A stretch of DNA of 64,000 bases from Miscanthus floridulus (lineage: Eukaryota > Streptophyta > Magnoliopsida > Poales > Poaceae), in the NCBI RefSeq assembly GCF_019320115.1, contig NC_089584.1, forward strand, positions 59,454,852 to 59,518,851, given 5' to 3'. Below the pieces are notes generated by a model. It did not search any database. It had not been told where the DNA came from and saw only the letters and a program-made list of their open reading frames with translations. Of this stretch, positions 41,929 through 55,800 are shown one piece after another. The stretch's first letter is position 1. Every line of letters starts with the position of its first letter. Made by a program: the position numbers and the translations under genes.

Positions 41929-43450
41929 ATGGACCTCGACAACATGATCTTCTCAAAGGGATCAACCTTCATCTTCGGTTCGTGGATCTACGAGGTAGGC
42001 GACGATGGCAAGCTCCAAGGCCATCTCCTCGAAAAATTCAGATCATCATTAGGACTTTTACATTTTGGTGACAACGATAGATCAGCTTGCCTGAAAGATT
42101 CGCGCAGCTCATGATGTCCAATCCAACTCAGATTTCGTGACTTCACACATCCAATTCAAACTCAGGTTCCGCTTCCGAGATGGAGTCTTATCCAAGTTCT
42201 TTCAAAAAACTGAGTTCTTTTCTGACAAAGCTTCGGAACACGACATCAACCTATCAAGAATACTACTCGGAGTACACTCAGAGTACTTTAAAGAAGTTGA
42301 GTTGTCTTCCATTCGGACTCCTCAACATGGCAACTGTCTTATCAGACATGGCCCGAAGGATCCACCAATCTGGTGCTTAGAATGCTACTGAAAGGAGCCT
42401 AGGAAGGTCTCGTCTTAACTATAACATCTCAAGACTACATCATCCACTGGCCAGGTTCCGTTCCTAGGGATAGCTGGCACTCAACTAGTCGACAACGCGA
42501 CAACAACAGCTCTGCCCTACCAAGAAGAAGACTCGATCTGTGACCTTGAAGCCTCTACTGAAGTTATCAACAACTCTAGCAGTACGGAAACCAAGGACGA
42601 GGATAGAAAAACTCACGCTAGAGAAGTATTCATGATTCGCCATCCTCGATCACCATTGGTCCCCCCAGAAGCACCCAACGTCAGGTCTTCAGATGAATCC
42701 GAATCCAACATATCACCATTTATCCAGGGGCACGATGGTGAGACTGAGAGTCAGAGGCAAGCCAGAGAGAGAAAGAACAAATTGAAACAAGGACGTCAAA
42801 GCCGTGCTAAGCAACGAAAGGAAACTAGGATCAAATATGAGTCAGACCTAGCCGAGTACAATAGAAGAAAATCAGAGCGAGAGGTAGAAGAAGGACGAGC
42901 AGGCAATACGCCCTACGATAAGATCCGAGAAGCACTAGTAAGAACTCAGGGTGACTTCACATCCCAATGAATACCTAACAGGAAGGGCCCTGCTCCGAGA
43001 CTTCCTCCTGATCAACAGTCCTAAGGATGCACGACAGAAGGGCCCACTCAAAACTACCTGACAAGTCAACATCTCATGAGTAGGAAGATCAAAATCAAAG
43101 GAAGTCTGCTTTTGAGAGACTTGGACCAAGTGGAAGTCACAACAGAGAAAGTAGAAGAAGTCATAGTCAAAACGACCGAGTCGAACAACCAAGAAAGGCT
43201 ACAAGCAAAGCACCTACTCGGACAGCCACGCAAAACTACTCTCACCAAGACAACAGTTGGCAAGAAGGGGGCGCTGAATCAGAATATACAGAAGCCAGAA
43301 CGCACGATAGATTCCCCTATTTTGTAAATAGACTTTCTTCAATACGACTGCCTCACAAGTTCAAGCCAGTCCAACCACTCCAAGTATGATGGCAAGACCG
43401 AATCAAGGCAGTGGCTCAGGATTTACTCGCAATCGATTGAAATGGCCAGA
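41929..43450 (+). pseudogene. T gag, first part
   Basis: A likely start is the ATG at 41929 (MDLDNMIFSKGSTFIFGSWIYEV). The frame breaks several times. 42632-42970 encodes a charged, Arg/Lys/Glu-rich segment (RQARERKNKLKQGRQSRAKQRKE) and 43076-43327 another basic stretch. 43330-43450 begins the capsid-like domain (KYDGKTESRQWLRIYSQSIEM). It stops at the CCAGA target site, where M is inserted, and resumes at 56553. 42115-42631 is gag leader sequence with no long frame. Confidence 0.7.
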
Positions 43451-46400
43451 TGTGGTAGAACCTCCTAAGAAATCAGGGCCCACTGTGCATCTATCGTTGT
43501 CTCAACAGACCTATGATAGTGTACATGAGTTCCCAACAACTTAACAGGTCTGTCGGGTGTCCTTGGGAAACCCGAAATCATCCATGAATCTTTTCCGAAA
43601 TAGGATCCCAATCACAGACATTTAGATTACAACAATTTATTCAAATATATACATCAGAGGAAAATATAGCGGAAGTCTTATGATAACATAGTTTACAAAC
43701 CAGTTGTTTCAAACTTACAAAACCATAAGTGTCATACAACCATAGTAGCAGGATAATATTATATTAACTTTATTTATCATACAAACTAGTGCCTTGTCCA
43801 AAGGCCATTCATCATTCCTCATCGTCATTGACTTCGAACATAGACATGCAGCAGGGACCAAAACAAGCCTACGCATGTGACTCACCTGCAACAAGGGTTA
43901 ACAAACCCTGAGTACAAAAGTACTTAACAAGACTAACCCGACTGTAAAGGGGGTGTAAGACTTTTAGAGATGCAGGTGTTGGGGCAAGGTAAGGATGTAG
44001 CAAGATTCAAAAGTTCTTTGCCAAAAGCTTACTATTCTTGATCCTATTTTCAAGTTTTACCCCTAAGTATTCTTAGGTCATTATCTCAACTAAGTGTTCA
44101 TATCCCATGTTCCAACCCTTCTCATTTATTTTCTCAAATTTTAGTAATTCACCAGTCCTGCATTGCTTCTGTAATGAAACGAGTCTCCATATCCGCGGAG
44201 CACCGGCAATTCGAATTGATTCAAGTCCCAGCTGGGGATTCCTTATCACACAACATATGTAGAACTTAATCTTGCATATATCAACCTCGCTACCGGATCC
44301 TCCTATACTAAGCCGTCTCCACGCCACCCGAGAGCACATCACACCTCAAATCCGGCCACATTCTAGCCACGAGGGTACACACTACTCCCACCATCTCTCC
44401 ACTCCCAATGCATGGGCATTCGTCTTAGTATTGGATTAGCCAAAGTAGGCTTACCGGAGTATGTTACCAGTACTACAAAGTGTCTCGTTCAGAAGATCCA
44501 CAATGAGTGGCCTTTAAGCGACATAGTCGGCAACATTACCCAACATTCAAGATAGGTCACCCAACTAGTTTCTAGTTCATTCTATCTTCTTTCTTTCTTT
44601 GGCCAGTAGGCCATCTTTGATTGTATCGAAACTTTTACTTTGAAAGCCTACCATAAAGCATACTAAGCATTCTACGCCTTTGTAAATGAAATCATCTTCA
44701 AGGTTTGTAAACAATTAACAAGGTAGGCAATGCATCAAGTAGGTAACATTTGAATTAATCAACTTAATGCAATAGGGAACATAGGTGATAAACTTTTCAA
44801 AGTAAACAAGGTAATGGTTTAATGCATAAATCGGGGCTTGCCTTCGTTGACTGATCTCGGGTTTCGGATCAGTACCACAATTATCGAATCCCGAGACAAC
44901 CGGGGATTCTTCCACAACTTGCTCAACTAGGATCGGTTCACTCTCGGATTCTACATGAAATAATAACATATGCTTCAACATGATGATAATGTAAACATGA
45001 TGCTTTCATGGTGCATGAAATATAATAACACCTTGAGTACAACTGTCCTTCATGGTACAGTTGCAAGCCAACAAAATCAACTTGCAATTCTACCATCAAG
45101 GACCACACAAGTGACTTGACCAAATTGATCTTGAAACCTTACTAGTCACAAAACATGACGAAAACAAGATCAAACTCTAACCTAACACTTGGGGTTTGCT
45201 TTTATTCATTTTTGAATTAATTTGGAAATAAGCCCAAAAATGAACTTGTTCCAAATGACCTCAAAATTTTATGGAAGCTTCCTCATGATAAATTAGTGTA
45301 CCAAAACAAATTTCATAATTTTTGGAGTAGTACAGTGGCCTACAAAAATCATGGAAATTACATTTATCAATTAATTGAGTAATTTTATCACATTCAAAAT
45401 ATACTGTAAATCAATATTTCATATTTTTCCTAAATAATATTCATCACAGAGAGGTCACACAAAAATTTTCATAATTTTTGGAGCTCTAAATAAATCTACA
45501 CAAAAATAACAAAAATAGACACTATTCATCCATTTCTAAAATAGAAAAATTCCATTTGAACTACACAGTCACTGACATACGGGACTCCACTTGTCATCCC
45601 TAACCTCCGGCTTTGACCGCGACGACGACTGGCGCTGACCGACGCTAACTCACCGACTGGTGAGCCCAACGGCGATGGCCAAAGTACCAAAATGTTCCAC
45701 AACGACTAGGCGCATCGATCTATGGCATTATGGAGGTTGATTACGACACGAAACAAGGCTGAATGCCGGCCATGGCGGATGTGGCAGCACTGGCAACGCT
45801 ACGCCGGTGGAACAAGGCCAGTAGAGATCAAACAAAAGGCTTAGAAAGGATCAGCAGCTCACCCCGAACGTGTTGAAGCAAAGAACGAGACCGGAAGAAG
45901 CTACTGGTAACGTGGGTCGACGGTGACAGCGGTCACTGGTAGGAGCAGGCTTCGTCGGCGACTGGAGTTTTAGGCGACTGCAGTGGGCAAAATGACCGAG
46001 CAAGAACGGATTAAGCACTACAGCATCAAGACTGAAGCTGTAGAGGACAACAAGCAAGGACAATGGCTCACCGGATGACACTAGCCGCGGTGAAACGGAG
46101 CTTCGGGTGAGGTCACCGGCCGCGAGGAAGAAGGGTCACTAGCGGCGGTTCTCGGTGGACTTAGAAAACCACAGTTGGTGGGATGGGTTTGCAAGGAGGA
46201 TACAGAGCTAGGAACACTACTTTGCCGAGGCTGGCTTGCGATGAGGAGGCGAGGGGAGCTCGCCAGAGCTGAGGCGGCAGGCGTCGGGAAATAGAGGAGA
46301 GAAAGAAAAGCAGATAACAGTCGTCGGAGCTTTATAGCGCAGCTAGATGAGTGAGGGAACGACACGCAGTGAGCATCCCATGCCAGCGCGAAGCCGAGGG

Positions 46401-47126
46401 CGGCCACTGGGCGCGCCTAGAAGGCCTGGAGAAAGGACGCCGACAGGTGGGGCGGTGTTCGTGCTACTGTTCACAAGAATTACAGAATTGCCACTGAGTT
46501 CATTTTACAAATTACTCCCAAATTTGTATAACAACTCAAAAATCTGCCAAAAATAAAAGTTGTTCAAAATCAAAAGTTCTACAACTTTGCTTAAATGAAC
46601 ATTTTCAAATTCTACCTCCATTTTGAAATTTGAATTTGGGGTGCATTTGAGCATTTGAATCATTTCAAAATTACTCCAAATTTTATATGTAAACTTCAAA
46701 AACTTTGAATACCAAAGTTGATCCTTATAAAATAAGCTTCAACTTTGCTTTTTGTCACACCCCCAAATTCCAAATGGATTTTGAAATAGACAAAAGGGGC
46801 AAAAAGGACTTTCATGGTTTGAATTTGAATTCAAATTTGATTTGTTTTCCTTTTTACTTAACTTTGAGTTTTGACCAGTAACATGGCCCATTAGGGTTAT
46901 TTGAGTCAATTGACACATGGTCTCACATGATCACATGAAATTTGACCCTTGTGGTCATGATCTTTATTTAGAGTTTTGGATCACATTACATCACATAAAA
47001 TAACAACTTATGAAATAAAGCTTATTTAGTGAATGCATTCAAATTTTTCTACTTTATGAATGCTTTGCAATGCATATGATGACATGTCAAGTTTTAGTGC
47101 TAGGTCAAAACACCAGAGGTGTTACA
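43451..47126 (-). repeat. 3' LTR of M
   Basis: 3,676 bp. Minus strand starts TGTAACACCTCTGGTG at 47126 and ends TTCTACCACA at 43451. TATA box TATAAAG at 46336-46330 (minus). Short frames inside (such as 46081-46407, a Ser/Pro-rich 108 residues on the minus strand) are partly shared with the other LTR but carry no domain; I do not treat them as genes. Against the other LTR this copy has recurrent extra T bases in ACGG or ACGT contexts (43484, 45630, 45658, 45791, 45905, 46408). Confidence 0.93.
46330..46336 (-). promoter_or_regulatory. TATA box in M's 3' LTR
   Basis: TATAAAGC on the minus strand, about 790 bp into the LTR; the matching box in the other LTR is at 55761-55755. It places U3 at the right and transcription running left. 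Confidence 0.5.
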
Positions 47127-47143
47127 ACCCTTCCCCCTTAAAG
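47127..47143 (-). other. Polypurine tract of M
   Basis: Minus strand CTTTAAGGGGGAAGGGT directly before TGTAACACC. Confidence 0.8.
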
Positions 47144-47296
47144 AAATCTCGTCCCAAGATTTAAAACCTAAGGCTAAGTAATGGAAAAGGAAATGTGTCA
47201 AACTAACACATCATAACTTTGTTCAAAAAGCTAGTGAGGGGGTTTTCCATTCTTTTGACAAAAGAGACAAGTTACAACATAGACAAGATATTGCAA

Positions 47297-48744
47297 CTAA
47301 ATAGAAGCGAAGAAGTCAGGAAAGTTTTCTTCTAAGTAATCCTCGGACTCCCAAGTAGCTTCATCTTCAGTGTGTTGATTCCATTGTACTTTGTAGAACT
47401 TAATTGTACGTCTTCGAGTGACTCGATCTTTCTGATCTAAGACTCTAATAGGGTACTCGGCATAAGTCAAATCAGGTTCTAGTTCTACATCACCAAAGTC
47501 GATCACTTGGTCAGGTACTTGAAGACATTTCTTTAACTGGGATACATGGAAGATATCATGCACTAGCTGACATGTGATCTGGTAGCTTGACGCGATAGGC
47601 GACCAGTCCACATCGTTGTTGGACTTGAAAAGGACCAACATAACGGGGCGCCAACTTTCCCCGAATCCCAAAACGATGAACTCCTTTCATCGGCGATACC
47701 TTGAGGTAGACATGATCTCCCACTTTGAATTCTAGCGGTCGTCTCCTCTTATCAGCATAGTTTTTCTGTCGGGATTGAGCTACCTTCATATTAGTTTGTA
47801 TGAGTTTAACTTTCTATTCAGCTTCCTTGACCACATCCGGCCCAAAGAACCAACGTTCTCCAGCTTCTGACCAATTTAAAGGTGTCTGGCATCTACGGCC
47901 ATACAATGCTTCGAATGGTGTCATTTTAATGCTCTCTTGATAGCGATTGTTATATGAGAATTCAGCTAAGGGAAGGCATTCATCCCATTTAGCACCATAG
48001 GAAAGGACACATGCTCTCAACATATCTTCAAGAATTTGATTTACCCTTTCAGTTTGTCCATCTGTTTGCGGATGATAAGCAGAACTACGGATAAGTTTGG
48101 TTCCCAAAGACTCATGTAGACTTTTCCAAAACTTGGATACGAACAATGACCCTCTGTCAGAGACAATGGTCTTGGGTGCCCCATGCAGACTGAAGATTCT
48201 ATCAAGATAAAGCTTTGCATACTGTTCCGCTCGATATTTATCTCTGACTGGTAAGAAATGAGCTATCTTGGTTAGGCGATCAACAATAACCCAGATTGAA
48301 TTATAGCCTGCAGATGTCCTAGGCAATCCCACGATGAAGTCCATACAGATATCTTCCCACTTCCAAGATGGAACTGGCAATGAATGTAATGGACCTACAG
48401 TCTTCATGTGAACCTGCTATGATTCTCTGACAAGTATCACACTTGGCCACATATTGAGCTATTTCTATTTTCATTTTGGTCCACCAATATCTCTTTCTCA
48501 GATCATGATATATTTTGTTGCTACCTGGATGAATGGAGTATCTTGTAGAATGAGCTTCATCAAGAATCTGCTTTCGCAGCTCCGGACTTTTGGGTACTAC
48601 CAATCTATCTTTGAACCATACGACATTGGATTCATCAATATTGAAACATGTTGGTTTTCTAGATCTGACTTTATCTTTGATATGGGCTATACCCTTAGTT
48701 TTCCAGTTGAGCAGCAATGATCTGATCTTTGATAGTGGACTCAA
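47297..48744 (-). pseudogene. M integrase and chromodomain
   Basis: 48744-48430: zinc-binding domain (HPGSNKIYHDLRKRYWW, AKCDTC). One extra base near 48415 shifts the frame. 48407-47814: core with MDFIVGLPRT, VDRLTKIAHFLPV, SDRGSLFVSKFW and HPQTDGQTERVNQ, so all three acidic residues are present. A stop near 47812 follows. 47789-47570: C-terminal domain (VGDHVYLKVSPMKG, YVGPFQVQQRCG). A single extra base near 47565 leads to 47671-47297, which holds VFHVSQLKKCL and a chromodomain (YPIRVLDQK, FYKVQWNQHTEDEATWE). The chromodomain in this lineage is thought to steer integration to heterochromatin marks. Two of the three breaks are one-base insertions in C/G contexts. Confidence 0.93.
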
Positions 48745-50087
48745 CTACAATATTTGACAGGGAACCTTGTTCTATGATTTGTAAATTTAGATGCTCCATC
48801 TCTTGACACAATGTTCGTTGCATAGGTTTCACAGTCAGACAATGGCAATGACTCTTGCGACTCAGGGCATCGGCAACCACATTAGCCTTGCCCGGATGAT
48901 AATGCACTTCTAAGTCATAATCTTTGATAAGTTCTAACCATCTTCTTTGCCTCATATTCAACTCTGACTGAGTGAAGATATATTTCAAACTTTTGTGATC
49001 CGTATAGATATGACAGATATTGCCCAATAAATAATGTCGCCAAACCTTGAGTGCATGAACAACAGCGGCTAATTCAAGATCATGGGTGGGATAATGTTCT
49101 TCATGCTTCTTGAGTTGTCTGGAAGCATATGCTATGACTCTGCCTTCTTGCATAAGAACACAGCCAATACCAATTCCAGATGCATCACAATAGATATCAA
49201 ACGGCCTCTCGATATCAGGTTGTGCTAATACTAGTGCAGTTGTCAGCAACTTCTTTAATGTTTGAAAGGCCTTCTCACATTCTGTTGACCATACAAACTT
49301 AGTTTGATTTTTTAGCAGTTCAGTAATCGACTTCGCAATTCTGGAGAAGTCAGGGATGAACCGACTGATAATATCCTACCAACCCCAGAAAACTATGAAC
49401 TTGATGAACAGTGGTAGGTGCTCTCCAGTTAAGGACTTCTTCTACCTTGCTCGGATCAACAGCTATACCTTCAGCAGATAACACATGACCTAGAAATTGT
49501 ACTTCCTCTAACCAGAATGCACATTTACTGAATTTGGCATATAATTGGTGGTCTCTTAATCGTTGTAGAACAATGCAGAGATGTTCCACATGTTCCTCTT
49601 TGCTCTTAGAATAGATAAGAATATCATCAATGAACACCACTATAAACTTATCCAACTCGGGCATGAAAACTGAGTTCATCAGGTACATGAAATGAGCCGG
49701 GGCATTGGTTAGCCCAAAAGACATGACTAAATATTCATATAGACCATATCGGGTAGTAAACGCTGTCTTCGGCACATCTTCCCGTCTGATCTTAATCTGG
49801 TGATAGCCTGATCTCAAGTCTATCTTCGAGAACACCTTAGCTCCTACAAGTTGATCAAAAAGCAAATCAATTCGGGGTAAGGGGTATTTGTTCTTTATGG
49901 TGACTTCATTTAACGGCCGATAGTCAATACATAACCTTAAGGTTTGGTCCTTTTTCTTCATGAAGATAGCAGGGCATCCCCAAGGTGATGAACTGGGTTG
50001 AATGAAACCCTTGTCTAATAACTCTTGTAGTTGGATCTTTAATTCTGCTAGTTCTTTGGGTGGCATCCTATATGCTCTTCTAGACAT
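48695..50087 (-). pseudogene. M reverse transcriptase - RNase H
   Basis: 50087-49350 holds [25 protein letters not shown], catalytic D90 in [26 protein letters not shown] and FIDD at residues 152-155, so all catalytic acids are present. The frame breaks at about 49366, where one extra base sits between C and G. It resumes to 49249-48695 with the RNase H domain ([73 protein letters not shown]). Another one-base insertion near 48713 leads into the integrase frame. Without these insertions the region would read through. Confidence 0.93.
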
Positions 50088-52503
50088 AGGTGTCGTTCCT
50101 GGTTTCAGATCAATTCTAAACTCTACATCTCAGTCTGGTGGTAGACCATGCAGATCATCGGGAAAAACATCCGTAAATTCACATACCACCAGAATTTTCT
50201 CGGCTTCTCCAATAGTAGTTGCACAGATTCTTCCAACCGTACTCTTAGGAAAGGGAAGTTGGATGAGAAGTTGGGTTTTGCTGTCAGGTACATTTACCCT
50301 TATGGTTCTACGCATGACATCTATGACAGCCCCATGTTGAGTTAACCAGTTCATACCAAGGATCACATCTATATCTTGATCCTTTAATATTAGCATATTG
50401 GTAGGGAACTCATAACCTCCCAAATCAATAGGTACATGCTGAACTACCTCCCTTGTATAGATTCGTCCCTCAGGGCGACTGTATATGATATGGTTCTTTT
50501 GTTTCCCCAATAGTTATCCCATGCTTCACAACAAATGTACGATTGATGAATGTATGGGATGCACCAGAATCAAATAAGGTAATTGCAGGATGCTTAGCAA
50601 TGGGAAACATACCAATCAGTACTAGTTCTCCTTCTGGAATAGATTCCACCTGAGTATAGAAGACCCTTCCAGTTTTCTTCTCGGCCTGACCCTTCTGACT
50701 GTTCTGAGCATTGCCCTTGTACTGATTCTGAGCTTGAGTAATAGGGGCTTTAGGTGCATTAGGATCACTCTTCCTGGGATACAGACATTCTCGGGAAAAG
50801 TGTCCGGGTTTACCACAATTATAACATGGATAATTGTGATTCTGGGGAGTAGCAGTGCGGTTTGCATTATTTGTATTCTTTTGCTGCTTGCGGTGCTTGA
50901 TGAGGATAAGGCGTATTAGTTGCAGGGCGAATAAAGATTTGCTGCCTGCTTTGGCTTTGTTGTGGGCGGAATGGTGCACGACCATGATTCTGAGGATGGT
51001 AGACTATCTTTTGATGCTTTCCACTCGACGATCCGGAAGCAGATACTCTCTTTTTCTTCGCCTCCTTGTGTCGGCGGTAATTCTCCTCTGAAGCGATAGC
51101 AATGTTGACTGTCTCATGATAAGTTGCGTTGCCACAAGTTGCCATCATGGTCTGAAGTTTGGTATTCAGGCCTCTAAGGAAATGATTCTTCTTCTTCCTG
51201 TCAGTATTCACATACTCTATAGCATACTATGACAGGTGATTGAAGCGCCCAAAATAGTGCATCACCGGGTGCTCCCCTTGCTTAAGAGCCAAAAACTCTT
51301 CTAACTTCATGGTCATCACACCATCTGGAATATAGTGTGCCCTGAAGGCATCCTTAAACTCCATCCTAGGTGATTTGGTGACCAGCGGGCTGTACTGCTA
51401 CCAAATTTGCCCACCAGGCACCAGTAGCTCCTCGGAGTTGCTGTGCCGCAAACCTTGGTTTCTGAATCTCGGTACAGTGAATCAGCTCAAACTTTTGCTC
51501 TATTGTCCTAAGCCAATCGTCAGCTTCTAAAGGCTCTTCTGCCTTAGAGAACATAGGCAGACATGTGTTCAGTAAAATCAATATAGGTTGACTTGTCATT
51601 TCCATTATTACGGCTGGCCACGATTAGGGTGTGGTGCCTATTTGTTCTGAGCCAATTCCCTTAACAACCTAGCATTTTCTGCCATTGCATTGACGAGTGC
51701 GGCTATGGCATCCAGCCATAGTCGGAGGCATTAGTGGAGGATTTGGAATATCATCATTGTCATGCGAGGTACTTGCACCAGCTCGGGTGATAGGACGAGG
51801 CATCTGTTAGAGAAACACGTTTATTTACTTTATTATTTATTGAAAGCAGTTAAAAGGTTTCATGCTACAAAGGGTTACTTATTTATATTACATGTCTTGT
51901 ATCCCACAAGACAACCCTGGTTTACTAGAAAAGCAGTAAAGGAACTATTACTACTCTAAGCTCTCAGTCATCGGCTGTCCATGTCCATACCGGATGAGAC
52001 CTCTTCTTCATCTGAGAAGTACACTAATTCCTCAGGGTCCTCCTCCTCTTCTTCATCGTGGATTTCTCCTGGATCTACAATCATTTCTTCATCTGTAACT
52101 TCACCATCCCCATGAGGAGGATGAAGTTGAGCGTACAACATGTGAACATTCTCATGAAGAATGGCATTGTCTATCTCTAGGTCTTCTACGTAGAACTCCA
52201 ACTCATGGATGCATTCAGTTGGCCGCATCCTCTCGTGTCCAGGCTTCATTCCGTAGCTCGGTATTCTTGGTGATGTCCCTTCGCATTTCCGCCAGCTTCT
52301 CTTGATCTTTGGCATGAGCTCGACGAAGAGTGTTGAGCTCCATGGTAAGGTTCTCGATGTTGGTGGGATTGCTTGAAGATTCCTCCATCTCCTAAGGTCC
52401 TGGAACTTCCTTCACCAAGCTCATGGTTTTGCGGTGCCAACTGGTGATGAGGGACTCCATGAGGTCCGGTGGACTTGCGTGCGGTTATCTTGGTCTTTGC
52501 CAT
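50088..52503 (-). pseudogene. M gag - protease
   Basis: Gag starts at 52503 (MAKTKITARKSTGPHGVP). An acidic segment follows in another frame (51968-52315, DEEEEEDPEELVYFSDEEE). Capsid is at 51605-51370 (EPLEADDWLRTIEQKF, AAQQLRGATGAWWANL) and 51211-50900 (FLRGLNTKLQTMMATCG, basic linker). The CCHC zinc knuckle (CYNCGKPGHFSREC) and protease (LFDSGASHTFI, active site DSG) are at 50985-50470, with the protease end at 50510-50130 (VILGMNWLTQHGAVID). At least five frame breaks occur. Those near 52217, 51367, 50888 and 50472 are single extra A or T bases inside C..G contexts. One CAG-to-TAG stop lies near 51227. 51606-51967 is a broken linker. Confidence 0.9.
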
Positions 52504-52869
52504 AGCCTGTAGAAGTTTAGGGTAGGACTATAAGAATAGCTTGAGGATAATGGAGGTTAGCAAGAATGGGATTGACATTACTTACCCAACCACTTTTAAG
52601 GGGAATTATTATGCAAGGTGTTCAAGCATGATGCATGAATCGATCTTATGAATCTAGGTACAAAAGATTTATATAATCAAAAGTACTAGATTTTTAATAC
52701 ATAGGACAAACCTAATCTTATTATCTGCCATGAACTTTCAAATAAGATAGGATTGAGGCTAGATCAGAGGTAAGAAGAAAGAAATTTGAACTTTAAAATA
52801 TCAAGTTTACTTTCTTTGATCCAAATCAATTTGAAGGTTTTCCAAAGTAACCTACAATGATCTTAGATA

Positions 52870-52887
52870 GGACCTGCTCTGATACCA
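52870..52887 (-). other. Primer-binding site of M
   Basis: Minus strand TGGTATCAGAGCAGGTCC, a perfect match to the initiator-tRNA-Met 3' end complement, two bases from the LTR edge. 52504-52869 is untranslated leader. Confidence 0.93.
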
Positions 52888-52889
52888 GC

Positions 52890-55800
52890 TGTGGCAGAAC
52901 CTCCTAAGAAATTGGGCCCACGTGCATCTATCGTTGTCTCAACAGACCTCTGATAGCGTACACGAGTTCCCAACAACTTAACATGTCTGTCGGGTGTCCT
53001 CGGGAAACCCGAATCATCCATGAATCTTTTCCGAACAGGATCCCAATCACAGACATTGTAGATTACAACAGTTTATTCAAATATATACATCAGAGGAAAA
53101 TATAGCGGAAGTCTTACGATAACATAGTTTACAAACCAGTTGTTTCAAACTTACAAAACCATAAGTGTCATACAACCATAGTAGCGGGATAATATTACAT
53201 TAACTTTATTTATCATACAAACTAGTGCCTTGTCCAAAGGCCATTCGTCATTCCTCATCATCATTAACTTCGAACACAGACATACAGCAGGGACCAAAAC
53301 AAGCCTGCGCATGTGACTCACCTGCAACAAGGGTTAACAAACCCTGAGTACAAAAGTACTCAACAAGACTAACCCGACATAAAGGGGGTGTAAGACTTTT
53401 AGTGATGCAGGTGTTGGGGCAAGGTAAGGATGTAGCAAGATTCAAAAGTTCTTTGCCAAAAGCTTACTATTCTTGATCCTATTTTCAAGTTTTACCCCTA
53501 AGTATTCTTAGGTCATTATCTCAACTAAGTGTTCATATCCCATGTTCCAACCCTTCTCATTTCTTTTCTCAAATTTTAGTAATTCACCTAGTCCTGCATT
53601 GCTTCTGTAATGAAACGAGTCTCCATATCCGCGGAGCACCGGCAATTCGAATTGATTCAAGTCCCAGCTAGGGATTCCTTATCACATGACATATGTAGAA
53701 CTTAATCTTGCATATATTAACCTCGCTACTGGATCCTCCTATACTAAGCCGTCTCCATGCCACCCGAGAGCAGCAACACACCTCAAATCCGGCCACATTC
53801 TAGCCACGAGGGTACATGCTACTCCCGCCATCTCTCCACTCCCTAGTGCGTGGGCATTCGTCTTAGTATCGGATTAGCCGAAGTAGGCTTACCGGAGTAT
53901 GTGACCAGTACTACAAAGTGTCTCGTTCAGAAGATCCACAATGAGTGGCCTTTAAGCGACATAGTCGGCAACATTACCCAACATTCAAGATAAGTCACCC
54001 GACTAGTTTCTAGTTCATTCTATCTTCTTTCTTTCTTTGGCCAGTAGGCCATCTTTGATTGTATCGAAAACTTTTACTTTGAAAGCCTACCATAAAGCAT
54101 ACTAAGCATTCTACGCCTTTGTAAATGAAATCATCTTCAAGGACGGTAAACAATTAACAAGGTAGGCAATGCATCAAGTAGGTAACATTTGAATTAATCA
54201 ACTTAATGCAATAGGTAACATAGGTGATAAACTTTTCAAAGTAAACAAGGTAATGGTTTAATGCATAAACCGGGGCTTGCCTTCGTTGACGATCTCGGGT
54301 TCCGGATCAGTACCACAATTATCGAATCCCGAGACAACCGGGGATTCTTCCAGAACTTGCTCAACTAGGATCGGTTCACTCTCGGATTCTACACGAAATA
54401 ATAACATATGCTTCAACATGATGATAATGTAAACATGATGCTTTCATGGTGCATGAAATATAATAACACCTTGAGTACAACTGTCCTTCATGGTACAGTT
54501 GCAAGCCAACAAAACCAACTTGCAATTCTACCATCAAGGACCACACAAGTGACTTGACCAAATTGATCTTGAAACCCTACTAGTCACAAAACATGACCAA
54601 AACAAGATCAAACTCTAACCTAACACTTGGGGTTTGCTTTTATTCATTTTTGAATTAATTTGGAAATAAGCCTAAAAATGAACTTGTTCCAAATGACCTC
54701 AAAATTTTATGTAAGCTTCCTCATGACAAATTAGTGTACCAAAACAAATTTCATAATTTTTGGAGTTAGTACAGTGGCCTACAAAAATCATGGAAATTAC
54801 ATTTATCAATTAATTGAGTAATTTTATCACATTCAAAAAGTACTGTAAATCAATATTTCATATTTTTCCTAAATAATATTCATCACAGAGAGGTCACACA
54901 AAAATTTTCATAATTTTTGGAGCTCTAAATAAATCTACACAAAAATAACACAAATAGACACTATTCATCTATTTCTGAAAATAGAAAAATTCTATTTGAA
55001 CTACACAGTCGCTGACATACGGGACCCACTTGTCATCCCTAACCTCCGGCTTTGACCCCGACGACGACGGCGCTGACCGACGCTAACTCGCCGACGGTGA
55101 GCCCAACGGCGACGGCCAAAGTACCAAAACGTTCACAACGACTAGGCGCATCGATTTGTGGCATTACGGAGGTTGATTACGACACGAAACAAGGCTGACG
55201 GCCGGCCATGGCGGATGTGGCTAGCACGGCAACGCTACGCCGGTGGAACAAGGCTGGTAGAGATCAAACAAAAGGCTTAGAAAGGATCAGCAGCTCACCC
55301 CGAACGTGTTGAAGCAAAGAACGAGACCGGAGAAGCTACGGTAACGCGGGTCGACGGTGACAGCGGTCACAGTGGAGCAGGCTTCGTCGGCGATGGAGTT
55401 TCGGTGACTACAGTGGGCAAAACGACCAAGCAAGAATGGATTAAGTACTACAGCATCGAGACAAAGCTATAGAGACAACAAGCAAGGACAACGGCTCACC
55501 GGATGACATTGGCCGCGGTGAAACGGAGCTTCGGGTGAGGTCGCCGGCCGCGAGGAAGAAGGGTCACTAGCGGCGGTTCTCGGTGGACTCAGACAACTAC
55601 AGTTGGTGGGATGGGTTCGCAAGGAGGATACGGAGCTGGAACACTGCTTTTTCAAGGCTGGCTTGCGCTGAGGAGGCGAGGGGAGCTCATCGGAGCTGAG
55701 GCGGCAGCGTCGGGAAACAGAGGAGAGAAAGAAAAGCAGATAACATCGTCGAAGCTTTATAGCGCTGCCAGATGAGTGAGGGAGCGACACGCAGTGAGCA

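Noticed and set aside
46081..46407. 108-residue minus-strand frame inside M's LTR
   Set aside because: The matching frame in the other LTR (55467-55832) differs by indels; it is Ser/Pro-rich with no domain, and LTRs are not expected to encode a protein here.
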